Shown: positions 39,371 through 47,672 of the stretch, piece after piece
Numbering within the stretch: position 1 is the stretch's first letter
How the letters are laid out: each line of letters opens with the position of its first letter
NCBI GenBank assembly: GCA_023386795.1
Contig: JAEWJB010000079.1
Location: 1-52,063, forward strand
Origin: Pseudomonadota bacterium
GTDB lineage: Bacteria; Pseudomonadota; Gammaproteobacteria; Xanthomonadales; Xanthomonadaceae
Direction: 5' to 3'
DNA: 52,063 nucleotides
Position numbers and translations under genes: made by a program
The notes under the pieces: generated by a model
Seen by the model: the letters and a program-made list of their open reading frames with translations, nothing else
Databases searched by the model: none
Told to the model about the DNA's origin: nothing

Positions 39371-40114
39371 ATGCAGAGTTTGATCAAGAAGTGCACCGCG
39401 GAAGGGCTGGGAACCTTCTGGCTGGTGCTGGGCGGCTGTGGCAGCGCCGTGCTGGCCGCGCAGGCCGGTGGCGATTTCAATCCGCTGGGGCTGGGCTATC
39501 TGGGCGTGTCGCTGGCCTTCGGCATCGCGGTGGCGACGGCGGCCTTCGCCTTCGGTGCGGTGTCGGGCGGCCATTTCAATCCCGCAGTGAGCTTCGGGCT
39601 GTGGATCGCGGGCCGCTTCCAGGGCCGGCACCTGCCGGCCTACGTGGTCGCGCAGGTGGTCGGCGGCCTGCTCGCCGGCGCGCTGATGTGGGTGATCGTC
39701 ACTGCCAGCCCGGATTTCCTGCCGTTCGCCGGCGCAGGCACCTTCGCCACCAATGGCTTCGGCAGCTTCTCGCCGGGCGGCTACCCGATGGAAGTAGCGT
39801 TCCTGGCCGAGGCCGTGCTGACCGGCATCTTCCTGTACGTGATCCTGGCGGTCACCCGTCCCGGCGCGGCCGCGGGCTGGGCGCCGCTGGCGATCGGCGC
39901 GACGTTGACGCTGATCCACATGATCGGCATCCCGCTGACCAACACCTCGGTCAACCCGGCCCGTTCCACCGCCGTGGCGGCGTTCGTCGGCGAGAGCGGC
40001 GGCTACATGCCGATGCATCAGCTCTGGCTGTTCTGGCTTGCCCCGTGCGTTGGCGCGCTGGCGGGCGCGCTGGTCTACCGCTGCGTCAACTGCGAGCGGG
40101 CGGAAGGCGCGTGA
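39371..40114 (+). CDS. aqpZ: Aquaporin Z-type water channel
   Basis: A 247-aa major intrinsic protein with six transmembrane helices and both NPA loops: SGGHFNPAVSFGLW (about residue 65) and TNTSVNPARSTAVA (about 190). The pore-lining Arg after the second NPA is present, and the start MQSLIKKCTAEGLGTFWLVLG is typical of bacterial AqpZ. ATG 39371 is preceded by GGTAGG. An in-frame ATG seven codons upstream is possible. The two genes that follow in the same direction are a tiny membrane protein and a degenerate response regulator. Confidence 0.93.
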   Translation: MQSLIKKCTAEGLGTFWLVLGGCGSAVLAAQAGGDFNPLGLGYLGVSLAFGIAVATAAFAFGAVSGGHFNPAVSFGLWIAGRFQGRHLPAYVVAQVVGGLLAGALMWVIVTASPDFLPFAGAGTFATNGFGSFSPGGYPMEVAFLAEAVLTGIFLYVILAVTRPGAAAGWAPLAIGATLTLIHMIGIPLTNTSVNPARSTAVAAFVGESGGYMPMHQLWLFWLAPCVGALAGALVYRCVNCERAEGA

Positions 40115-40163
40115 GCGGCGTGACGAAGATCGGCCGCGTCGCCATGACGTTCGGGTGCGGCGC

Positions 40164-40328
40164 GTGACGGCGCCGCGCTGGACCACCTTTCTGGTCGCGA
40201 TGCTGCTGGGTATCGGCGGCATCGCGGGCAGGCTGGGCTATGTGACGTGGCTGGCACCCCTGTCATTCACGCTGCTGGCCTGCGGTTTCCTCCTGCTGGT
40301 GCTGGGCCTGCTGGTGCCTCGCCTCTAG
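40164..40328 (+). CDS. Tiny two-helix membrane protein (hypothetical)
   Basis: A predicted 54-aa protein starting at GTG 40164 (MTAPRWTTFLVAMLLG). It has two hydrophobic segments separated by GRLGYVTW: roughly residues 8-24 and 31-51, the second reading SFTLLACGFLLLVLGLLV. Small proteins of this form accompany other genes in xanthomonads, but I do not recognise a named family. No strong ribosome site is visible, so both the start and the gene itself are uncertain. It lies 49 bp after aqpZ and 21 bp before the next regulator. Confidence 0.5.
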   Translation: MTAPRWTTFLVAMLLGIGGIAGRLGYVTWLAPLSFTLLACGFLLLVLGLLVPRL

Positions 40329-40349
40329 TCGTTCCTGCTGGGTGTTGCC

Positions 40350-41096
40350 ATGCGTATTCTCGTCATCGAATCCCGGCGGGACGTTTCCGTCCCGCTGGTC
40401 AATCACCTCGAATCCTTGCGCCACTGCGTGGATTTCGCCGCCGATGAATCGCTGGCGGTGCATCTGTTGAGCAACAACCGCTTCGATACCATCGTGCTGG
40501 CCGAGCGGTTGGCCGAGCGCTGCGGCTGGCAGGCCCTGCGCAGCCTGCGAAAACTGATGCGCAAGCCACTGCCGGTCCTGATGCTGGGCGCACCCGGCGC
40601 GTCGGTGCCAATCCTGGGTGATGGCATCGGTCCGGATGACTATCTCGTGCCCCCCTATTCGCTGGATGCGATCACCGGCCGCCTGGGCATCCTGCGACGC
40701 CGCAAGGGCAAGAGCCGCGCGCGCCTGCAGGTGGGTGACCTCATCTTCGAGGTCGCGGGGCAGAACGTGCGACGCCAGGGGCGCACGTTGAAGATTGAAG
40801 AAGCATTGCTGCCGATGCTCCAGGCGTTGATGGAGGCTTCGCCCAAGCGCGTGTCGTTTCGCGAACTGGGCAGTTGCCTGCTCGACGAGCCGGCGCCGGT
40901 GGCCGATGCGCGCGTACGCGTGCGCATGCGGGCCCTGAGAGAGGGCCTCGACCATCCGTTCGCGATGCCGATGATCCGCAACCGGCGCGATGGCTTCTGC
41001 ATCCTGCCAGCCGAGACACCGACGGAAGGCGCCGAAGAGATGCCGTCCCGCCGTACGGTCGCGCGGCGCGCCACTGTGGCGATGCACGCCTCCTGA
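40350..41096 (+). CDS. OmpR-like regulator with degenerate receiver domain
   Basis: A 248-aa protein with an N-terminal receiver-like domain (1-115) and a C-terminal OmpR-type winged helix (about 128-222; LQVGDLIFEVAGQNVRRQG to RNRRDGFCIL). The receiver lacks the active-site residues. The usual DD pair is replaced by ES (VIESRR), the phospho-Asp strand reads DTIVLAERL with Ala/Glu in place of Asp, the Thr/Ser is Gly in MLGAPG, and the Lys of LTKP is LVPP. It should therefore act without phosphorylation. No partner kinase gene is adjacent. The C-terminal 25 residues are an unstructured tail. Confidence 0.82.
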   Translation: MRILVIESRRDVSVPLVNHLESLRHCVDFAADESLAVHLLSNNRFDTIVLAERLAERCGWQALRSLRKLMRKPLPVLMLGAPGASVPILGDGIGPDDYLVPPYSLDAITGRLGILRRRKGKSRARLQVGDLIFEVAGQNVRRQGRTLKIEEALLPMLQALMEASPKRVSFRELGSCLLDEPAPVADARVRVRMRALREGLDHPFAMPMIRNRRDGFCILPAETPTEGAEEMPSRRTVARRATVAMHAS

Positions 41097-41398
41097 CGGC
41101 GGCGGCAGCTGCGCGACGTGGCGGAAATTTCCAATGGATGCCCGGCCGCGAGATCCGAAGAATGGATATCGGCCCAGGCGTGAAGTCCCGGTCGGCTTGC
41201 GCCGCGCCGGGGCAGTGCGGTCGCAGCCCGACGCCTGCCGGTTCACGTTCCGCCGGCAGGCGTCGTCATGTTCGCGCCAGGGAAGGTGCTGGACGGTGCG
41301 TACGGGGCATTCGCTGCCGGTCCACGATCTGCCGGCACGCGGCCGGGGAGGCCCGGATTTGTTAGAATCCCGTTTTCCTTGATCGAATCGCCACGGAC
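41097..41398. other. 302-bp intergenic region before prfB
   Basis: No gene is supported here. It holds the hairpin at 41230-41264 and, close to prfB, a -10-like TAGAAT at 41363-41368, 30 bases before the ATG. No matching -35 is evident at normal spacing, so the prfB promoter call is weak. Confidence 0.45.
41230..41264. terminator. Hairpin, possible terminator of the upstream regulator
   Basis: A perfect 12-bp stem (GACGCCTGCCGG / CCGGCAGGCGTC) with an 11-nt loop, about 130 bases after the regulator stop. No T-run follows, so intrinsic termination is uncertain. Confidence 0.45.
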
Positions 41399-42524
41399 AT
41401 GATCGAACTCAATCCCGTCCGCCAGCGCATCGCCGACCTGAAGGGTCGGCTGGATGCGCTGAGGGGGTACCTTTGACTACGACAGCAAGGTCGAACGTCT
41501 CGAAGAAGTAAACCGGGAGCTGGAAAGCCCCGACGTGTGGAACAACGCCGAACGTGCGCAGGCGCTGGGCCGCGAGCGCAGTTCGCTGGAGAAGGTGGTC
41601 ATCGGCATCAGCACGCTGACCGAAGGCCTGACCGGCGGCGAAGAACTGCTGGAGCTGGCGGAGATGGAGGACGATGAGTCCACCGCGCAGGCCGTCGTCG
41701 CCGATGTCGAGCGCTATGCGCGCGACGTGGAGAAGCTGGAGTTCCAGCGCATGTTCTCCGGCCAGATGGACAGCGCCAACGCCTTCGTCGATATCCAGGC
41801 CGGTGCCGGCGGCACCGAGGCCCAGGACTGGGCCGAAATCCTGCTGCGCATGTATCTGCGCTGGGCCGAGTCGCGCGGCTGGAAGACCGAGCTGCTGGAA
41901 GTCTCCGGCGGCGAAGTGGCGGGCATCAAGTCGGCCACGTTCCGCGTGGAGGGCGATTTCGCCTATGGCTGGCTGAAGACCGAAACCGGCGTGCATCGCC
42001 TCGTGCGCAAGTCGCCGTTCGACTCGGACAACCGACGCCATACCAGCTTCACTTCGCTGTTCGTCTCGCCGGAAGTGGATGACAAGATCGACATCCAGAT
42101 CAACCCGGCCGACCTGAAGACCGACGTGTACCGTTCCTCGGGTGCCGGTGGCCAGCACGTCAACAAGACCGAGTCGGCGGTGCGTATCACCCACGTGCCG
42201 AGCGGCATCGTGGTGGCCTGCCAGACCGAGCGCAGCCAGCATGCCAACCGCGACCGCGCGATGAAGATGCTCGCCGCCAAGCTGTACGAGCTGGAGATCA
42301 TGAAGCGCAACGCCGAGAAGGACGCGGTGGAAGCCACCAAGTCGGATATCGGCTGGGGCAGCCAGATCCGCAACTATGTGCTGGACCAGAGCCGCATCAA
42401 GGACCTGCGCACCGGCATCGAGCGTAGCGATACCCAGAAGGTGCTCGACGGCGACCTGGACGAGTTCGTCGAGGCCAGCCTCAAGTCCGGCCTGGAAGTC
42501 GGCTCCAAACGGGTCGACGCCTGA
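41399..42524 (+). CDS. prfB: Peptide chain release factor 2 (with programmed +1 frameshift)
   Basis: Release factor 2 recognises UGA and UAA and triggers peptide release. The gene is read in two frames. Codons 1-25 run from ATG 41399 to CTT, then in-frame TGA at 41474, and translation continues in the +1 frame from GAC 41475, giving 374 residues. The main frame has the UGA-recognition motif SPF in VRKSPFDSDNRRH and the peptidyl-hydrolysis GGQ in GAGGQHVNKTESAVR. The break is the classical autoregulatory site, not a sequencing error. lysS follows after two hairpins; prfB-lysS-rpfG is the known xanthomonad order. Confidence 0.96.
41462..41477 (+). promoter_or_regulatory. prfB programmed +1 frameshift site
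   Basis: AGGGGG (internal Shine-Dalgarno) followed by TAC, then CTT-TGA-C. This matches the canonical AGGGGG-UAU-CUU-UGA-C element of bacterial prfB. The in-frame UGA pauses the ribosome when RF2 is scarce and favours the +1 shift, which restores RF2 synthesis. Confidence 0.95.
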
Positions 42525-42528
42525 CCCG

Positions 42529-42581
42529 CGCGGGCGCTGCCTGCGCCCGCGTCCCGGCCGGTAGCCGTTGCGCCACCGGCC
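42529..42581. terminator. Two tandem hairpins between prfB and lysS
   Basis: First hairpin: CGCGGGCGC / GCGCCCGCG, 9-bp stem and 5-nt loop (42529-42551). Second: GGCCGGT / ACCGGCC, 7-bp stem and 12-nt loop (42556-42581). Both are perfect, begin 4 bases after the prfB stop and end 38 bases before the lysS ATG. Neither has a T-run; they could attenuate read-through into lysS or protect the prfB transcript. Confidence 0.5.
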
Positions 42582-42619
42582 CGTTACCCTCCCTCACCAG
42601 ACGACCCCAAGCCATCGCC

Positions 42620-44137
42620 ATGACCGAGCAGACCCCCGCGCCGCAGACCCCCGTCGACGAGAACAGCCTCATCGCCGAGCGTCGCGCCAAACTCGGCGCG
42701 CTGCGCGAGAAGGGCATTGCCTACCCGAACGATTTCCGGCGCGACCACTATGCCGGCGACCTGCAGACCGAGTTCGCCGATGCCGAGCACTGGACCGCAG
42801 AGGCGCTGGAAGCGCAGCCGCGCGTGGTGCGCCTGGCCGGCCGCCTGATGGCCAAGCGCGTGATGGGCAAGGCCAGTTTCGCGCAGATCCAGGACGAATC
42901 CGAGCGCATCCAGCTGTTCCTGCAGGCCAACACGCTGGGTGAGACCTACGACGCGTTCAAGGGTTGGGACGTGGGCGACATCGTCGGCGTGGAAGGCCAG
43001 CTCACCCGCACCCGCACTGGCGAGTTGTCGGTCAAGGCGACTTCGCTGCGCCTGTTGACCAAGTCGCTGCGCCCGCTGCCGGACAAGTGGCATGGCCTGT
43101 CGGACGTGGAGCAGCGCTACCGCCAGCGCTACGTGGACCTGATCGTGACGCCCGAGGCGCGCGAGGTCTTCATCAAGCGCTCCAGGATCATCCGCGCAAT
43201 CCGCTCCTGGCTCGACGCGCGCCGCTTCCTGGAAGTGGAGACGCCGATGATGCATTACATCCCCGGTGGCGCCACGGCCAAGCCGTTCATCACCCACCAC
43301 AACGCGCTGGACCTGCAGCTGTACCTGCGCGTGGCGCCGGAGCTGTATCTCAAGCGCCTGGTCGTGGGCGGGCTGGAGCGCGTGTACGAGATCAACCGCA
43401 ATTTCCGCAACGAGGGCGTGTCGACCCGGCACAACCCCGAGTTCACCATGCTCGAGCTCTACGAGGCCTACGCCACGTACCACGAGATCATGGACCTGAC
43501 CGAGAACGTCATCCGCGACACCGCCCAGTCCGTCCTCGGCACCACCCAGGTCGAATGGGACGGCGCGCAGATTGACCTGGGGCCGAAGTTCCGTCGCTGG
43601 CGCATGGATGAAGCCGTGCGCCACCACAATCCCGAGATCAGCGCGGCAGACTGCACCGACCGCGATGCCCTGCGCGCGCACTGCGAACGGCTGAAGATCA
43701 AGTTCAAGCCGTCCTACGGTTGGGGCAAGCTGCTGCTGGAAATCTTCGAGGCGACCGTCGAGCACACCCTGGTGCAGCCGACCTTCATCACCGACCACCC
43801 GGTCGAAGTCTCGCCGCTGGCCCGCGCCAGCGATACCGAGCCGGGCTACACCGATCGCTTCGAGCTGTTCATCAATGGCAAGGAACTGGCCAACGGCTTC
43901 TCCGAGCTCAACGACCCGGAAGACCAGGCGGCGCGCTTCAAGGCGCAGGTCGAGGCGAAGGAGGGAGGAGACGACGAGGCCATGCACTTCGACGCCGACT
44001 ACATCCGTGCGCTGGAGTATGGGCTGGCCCCGACCGGTGGCCTGGGCATTGGCATCGACCGCCTGGTGATGCTGCTGACCGGCAGTACCTCGATCCGCGA
44101 CGTCCTGCTGTTCCCCTACATGCGTCCGGAAAACTGA
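42620..44137 (+). CDS. lysS: Lysyl-tRNA synthetase, class II
   Basis: A 505-aa class II synthetase charging tRNA-Lys. The N-terminal OB-fold anticodon-binding domain spans about residues 65-175. The catalytic domain has motif 2 FRNEGVSTRHNPEFTMLE and motif 3 GGLGIGIDRLVMLLTG near the C-terminus. Length and sequence are typical of bacterial LysS. It lies between prfB and rpfG, as in Xanthomonas and Xylella rpf regions. Confidence 0.97.
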   Translation: MTEQTPAPQTPVDENSLIAERRAKLGALREKGIAYPNDFRRDHYAGDLQTEFADAEHWTAEALEAQPRVVRLAGRLMAKRVMGKASFAQIQDESERIQLFLQANTLGETYDAFKGWDVGDIVGVEGQLTRTRTGELSVKATSLRLLTKSLRPLPDKWHGLSDVEQRYRQRYVDLIVTPEAREVFIKRSRIIRAIRSWLDARRFLEVETPMMHYIPGGATAKPFITHHNALDLQLYLRVAPELYLKRLVVGGLERVYEINRNFRNEGVSTRHNPEFTMLELYEAYATYHEIMDLTENVIRDTAQSVLGTTQVEWDGAQIDLGPKFRRWRMDEAVRHHNPEISAADCTDRDALRAHCERLKIKFKPSYGWGKLLLEIFEATVEHTLVQPTFITDHPVEVSPLARASDTEPGYTDRFELFINGKELANGFSELNDPEDQAARFKAQVEAKEGGDDEAMHFDADYIRALEYGLAPTGGLGIGIDRLVMLLTGSTSIRDVLLFPYMRPEN

Positions 44138-44159
44138 CGGCCTGGCGGGCGCGAGCCGT

Positions 44160-44181
44160 CCGCCGTCTTCACATACGGCGG
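44160..44181. terminator. Hairpin after lysS
   Basis: A 7-bp stem (CCGCCGT / ACGGCGG) with an 8-nt loop, 22 bases after the lysS stop. No T-run follows; weak terminator candidate. Confidence 0.35.
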
Positions 44182-44199
44182 CTGTCGCCATGGTGCACA

Positions 44200-44215
44200 T
44201 GGCATGTTTCGTGCA
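44200..44215 (+). promoter_or_regulatory. Possible sigma-54 type element upstream of rpfG
   Basis: TGGCATGTTTCGTGCA has the GG-N10-GC spacing of a -24/-12 promoter and resembles TGGCACG-N4-TTGCA, with mismatches in both boxes. It would give a leader of about 117 bases to rpfG. No enhancer site was identified, so confidence is low. Confidence 0.25.
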
Positions 44216-44342
44216 TATCCTTGGCAAACGGGCAGGGCGGTTCGGCGTTCTTCCGGGGCGGCCCGCCTGACCCGTGGACCTGGCCGCAGGCAGTGCCGGA
44301 AAACCGGCATTCCTGCGTTCCCTATCAGCAGGAGGAGCGCGC

Positions 44343-45482
44343 ATGCAGGATGTCGCGGGGTACCAGCGTTCAGGCGTATCGTTGCCCGTCAGCCAGGCCG
44401 GTTGGACGGAACGGACGGATACGGGCTTGAACATCGTCATCGTGGATGACCAGACCTCGGCGCGCACCATGCTGCGGCATGTGATCGAGGACATCGCTCC
44501 CGAGCTGAAGGTCCATGATTTCGGCGACCCGCTGGCTGCGCTCGCCTGGTGCGAGGCAGGGCATGTCGACCTGCTGCTGCTCGACTACCGCATGCCGGGC
44601 ATGGACGGGCTGGAGTTCGCCCGCCGCCTGCGCCGGCTGCCGAGCCACCGGGACATCCCGATCATCCTGATCACCGTGGTCGGCGACGAGCCGATCCGCC
44701 AGGCCGCGCTGGAAGCCGGCGTGATCGACTTCCTGGTCAAGCCCATCCGCCCACGCGAACTGCGCGCCCGCTGCAGCAACCTGTTGCAGCTGCGCCAGCA
44801 GAGCGAAAACGTGAAGCAACGTGCGCTGTCGCTGGAGCAGCGGCTGCTGGCGACCATGCACGAGGTCGAGGAACGCGAGCGCGAGACGCTGTCGCGCCTG
44901 GCCCGTGCCATCGAGTACCGTGACGCCGGCACCAGCGCCTACCTGGAGCGCATGTCGCACGTCGCCGGGCTGATCGCCGAGCAGCTTGGCCTGTCCGAGG
45001 ACGAGGTGCGCATCATCGAGGCCGCCGCGCCGTTGCACGACATGGGCAAGATCGCCATTCCCGATTCGGTGCTGCTGAAGGAAGGCAAGCTCGACGAGGA
45101 GGAACTGGCCATCATGCGCCGCCACCCGCGCATCGGCTATGAACTGCTCAGTGGCAGCCAGAACCGTTTCATCCAGGTCGGCGCGCTGATCGCGTTGCGC
45201 CATCACGAGCGCTACGACGGCAGCGGCTATCCGGATGGCCTGGTCGGCGAGGCGATTCCGCTGGAGGCGCGCATCGTCGCCGTCGCCGACGTGTTCGACG
45301 CCCTCGTTTCCCCGCGTCCCTACAAGGAGGCGTGGACCATCGAAGCCACGCTGGCCTACCTGTATGCCCAGCGCGGGCGGCTGTTCGACCCGCGCTGCGT
45401 GGACGCGTTGATCCGCGGCCGCCAGGCCCTGCAGCACATCTGCGACCGCTTCTCCACCGCGTCGGCCAGGCCAGGGCTGTGA
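44343..45482 (+). CDS. rpfG: RpfG, HD-GYP c-di-GMP phosphodiesterase response regulator
   Basis: A 379-aa output protein of DSF signalling. The receiver domain (about 28-145) has phosphoacceptor Asp81 in LLLLDYRMPGMDG and Lys133. The HD-GYP domain (about 185-370) has His232-Asp233 in PLHDMGKIAIPD and HHERYDGSGYPDG, the full HHExxDGxGYP signature, followed by ADVFDALVSPRPYKEAW. In Xanthomonas, phosphorylated RpfG degrades c-di-GMP and so switches virulence, biofilm and motility genes. ATG 44343 has GGAGG seven bases upstream. The stop overlaps the rpfC GTG (GTGA), and no rpfH-like gene lies between them. Confidence 0.97.
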   Translation: MQDVAGYQRSGVSLPVSQAGWTERTDTGLNIVIVDDQTSARTMLRHVIEDIAPELKVHDFGDPLAALAWCEAGHVDLLLLDYRMPGMDGLEFARRLRRLPSHRDIPIILITVVGDEPIRQAALEAGVIDFLVKPIRPRELRARCSNLLQLRQQSENVKQRALSLEQRLLATMHEVEERERETLSRLARAIEYRDAGTSAYLERMSHVAGLIAEQLGLSEDEVRIIEAAAPLHDMGKIAIPDSVLLKEGKLDEEELAIMRRHPRIGYELLSGSQNRFIQVGALIALRHHERYDGSGYPDGLVGEAIPLEARIVAVADVFDALVSPRPYKEAWTIEATLAYLYAQRGRLFDPRCVDALIRGRQALQHICDRFSTASARPGL

Positions 45483-47671
45483 AAAGCTGGCCGGTCGTCG
45501 CCTGGGTGAAGCAGCGCCTGGCCCGCCGGCCGGACAGCGAGCACGCGCAGAACCTGATCCGCATCGTCATCACGGCCCTGTTCATGGGCTACCTGGGCTG
45601 GCGCTGGGCCCACCACGACCACGGCGACACCTTGCCGCTGACCTGGCTCATCCTGCTGTTCGAGCTGACCGTGGCGGTCGGCCTGATGGGGGCGATCCTC
45701 GTCCGGCCGGGGGTCTCGCATGTGCGCCGCTGCATCGGCATGTTCACCGACTACGTGTGCATGGGCGCGATCATGGCCATCCAGGGCGAGCCCGCCGCGC
45801 CGCTCTATGCCGTGTGCATGTGGGTGACCATCGGCAACGGCATGCGCTATGGCAGTACTTACCTGCGCGCGGCCACTGCGATGGGCGGGCTGTGCTTCCT
45901 GTCGGCCATCGTGTTCTCGCCTTACTGGCAGGGCAACGCCTACCTGTCGTGGGGCCTGCTGCTCGGCCTGATCGCCATCCCGCTGTACTTTGATTCCCTG
46001 CTGCATGCGCTGACCCGGGCGGTCAGCGAGGCACGCCATGCCAACGAAGCCAAGAGCCGCTTCCTGGCCAACATGAGCCACGAGTTCCGCACGCCGCTCA
46101 ACGGCCTGTCGGGCATGACCGAGGTCCTGGCCACCACCCAGCTCGACAGCGAGCAACGCGAATGCCTGGGCACCATCCAGGCCTCGGCGCGCAGCCTGTT
46201 GTCGCTGGTGGAGGAGGTACTCGACATTTCCGCCATCGAGGCCGGCAAGGTCCGCATCGACCGCGAGGATTTCTCGCTGCGCGAACTGGTCTCGGCGATC
46301 GGCCTGATCCTGCTGCCGCAGGCGCGTGGGAAGGGGCTGGATTACCGCGTGGACATCGCCGCCGACGTGCCCGATTGGGTGAGCAGCGACCCCGGCCACC
46401 TGCGCCAAGTGCTGCTGAACCTTGCCGGCAACGCGGTGAAGTTCACCGACGAAGGCTTTGTCCTGCTGCGTGTGCGCAACCTGGGCGATGCCGGCGTGGT
46501 ACGCGGCCGCGTGCGGCTGCGCTTCGAGATCGTCGACACCGGCATCGGCGTGCCGGCGGCGATGCGCGAACGCCTGTTCGACGCTTTCGAGCAGGCCGAT
46601 GTCGGCCTGGCGCGGCGCTACGAGGGCACCGGCCTGGGGACGACCATCGCCAAGGGCCTGGTGGAGGCGATGGGCGGCGAGATCGGCCATCAGGACCACG
46701 CGCCGCGAGGCAGCCTGTTCTGGTTCGAAGTGCCGATCGATGTGGGCACCGTCGTAGCCCGCGAGGCGGAAGGCGAGCATGGCGCGGCGCGCATCGAGGA
46801 GTCGGGCGACTCCAACGTCATTGCCTTCACCAACCCGTTCCTGCGCCATCGCGCGCGGGTGCGCAGCATGCGCATCCTGGTCGCCGACGACCACGAAGCC
46901 AACCGCATGGTGCTGCAGCGCCTGCTGGAGAAGGCCGGCCACCGCGTGGTGTGCGTCAATGGCGCCGAACAGGTGCTGGACCTGCTCTCGGATGCGGATT
47001 TCGATGCGGTCATCGTCGATCTGCACATGCCGGGCATGAGCGGGCTGGACATGCTCAAGCAACTGCGCGTGATGCAGGCCAGCGGCTTGCCGTATACCCC
47101 GGTGATGGTGCTCAGCGCCGACGTCACGCCCGACTCGATCCGCCGCTGCCAGCAGGCGGGCGCCTATGCCTTCCTGGCCAAGCCGGTGATGGCGGTAAAG
47201 CTGCTCGACACGCTGGCCGAGATCGCCGCCAACGGGCGCATGGCCCCGGCCGGCGGCAACGTGCTGGTGCACGACGCTGCGCACTCCAGCGACACGGTGC
47301 TCGACCCGGGCGTGCTGGACGAACTCGCCGCCCTGGGCATGGGCGACAGTTTCGAACAGCAGTTCATCGCCCAGTGCCTGAGTGACACGCAGGACTGCAT
47401 GAGCGCCATTGGCGAGGCTGGAGAGGCCGGCCAGTGGGAGCGCCTGCGCGAACACGCCCACGCCCTGCGCGGGGTCGCCAGCAACCTCGGCCTGGTGGCG
47501 GTGGCCACCGGCGGCGGCGAACTGATGCGCATGCCCGACTGGCAGGTGCAGGGCGAATGGCGGCAACGGGCCGCCCGCCTGCGCGAGCAGATCGGCCAGG
47601 GACGTGCCGCGCTCGACGCGCGGACCCAGGCGCACCGGGTCCGCAGCGAAGAGCGCACGCCCCGCCCCTGA
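45479..47671 (+). CDS. rpfC: RpfC, hybrid sensor kinase for DSF
   Basis: A 730-aa inner-membrane sensor, near the 726 aa of Xanthomonas campestris RpfC. The N-terminal sensor has about five hydrophobic helices (residues 24-175). The kinase core has His201 in MSHEFRTP, an N-box at 304-322, DTGIG and EGTGLG. A receiver (about 464-580) has Asp514 and Lys568, and a C-terminal Hpt domain has His661 in HALRGVASNLG. The relay His-Asp-His leads to RpfG. In Xanthomonas the receiver also restrains RpfF. GTG 45479 overlaps the rpfG stop. The 3' end meets convergent rpfF with one base between stops. Confidence 0.97.
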   Translation: MKSWPVVAWVKQRLARRPDSEHAQNLIRIVITALFMGYLGWRWAHHDHGDTLPLTWLILLFELTVAVGLMGAILVRPGVSHVRRCIGMFTDYVCMGAIMAIQGEPAAPLYAVCMWVTIGNGMRYGSTYLRAATAMGGLCFLSAIVFSPYWQGNAYLSWGLLLGLIAIPLYFDSLLHALTRAVSEARHANEAKSRFLANMSHEFRTPLNGLSGMTEVLATTQLDSEQRECLGTIQASARSLLSLVEEVLDISAIEAGKVRIDREDFSLRELVSAIGLILLPQARGKGLDYRVDIAADVPDWVSSDPGHLRQVLLNLAGNAVKFTDEGFVLLRVRNLGDAGVVRGRVRLRFEIVDTGIGVPAAMRERLFDAFEQADVGLARRYEGTGLGTTIAKGLVEAMGGEIGHQDHAPRGSLFWFEVPIDVGTVVAREAEGEHGAARIEESGDSNVIAFTNPFLRHRARVRSMRILVADDHEANRMVLQRLLEKAGHRVVCVNGAEQVLDLLSDADFDAVIVDLHMPGMSGLDMLKQLRVMQASGLPYTPVMVLSADVTPDSIRRCQQAGAYAFLAKPVMAVKLLDTLAEIAANGRMAPAGGNVLVHDAAHSSDTVLDPGVLDELAALGMGDSFEQQFIAQCLSDTQDCMSAIGEAGEAGQWERLREHAHALRGVASNLGLVAVATGGGELMRMPDWQVQGEWRQRAARLREQIGQGRAALDARTQAHRVRSEERTPRP

Positions 47672-47672
47672 G

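Noticed and set aside
41399..41476. Apparent truncation of prfB by an in-frame TGA
   Set aside because: It is the conserved programmed +1 frameshift, not a pseudogene.
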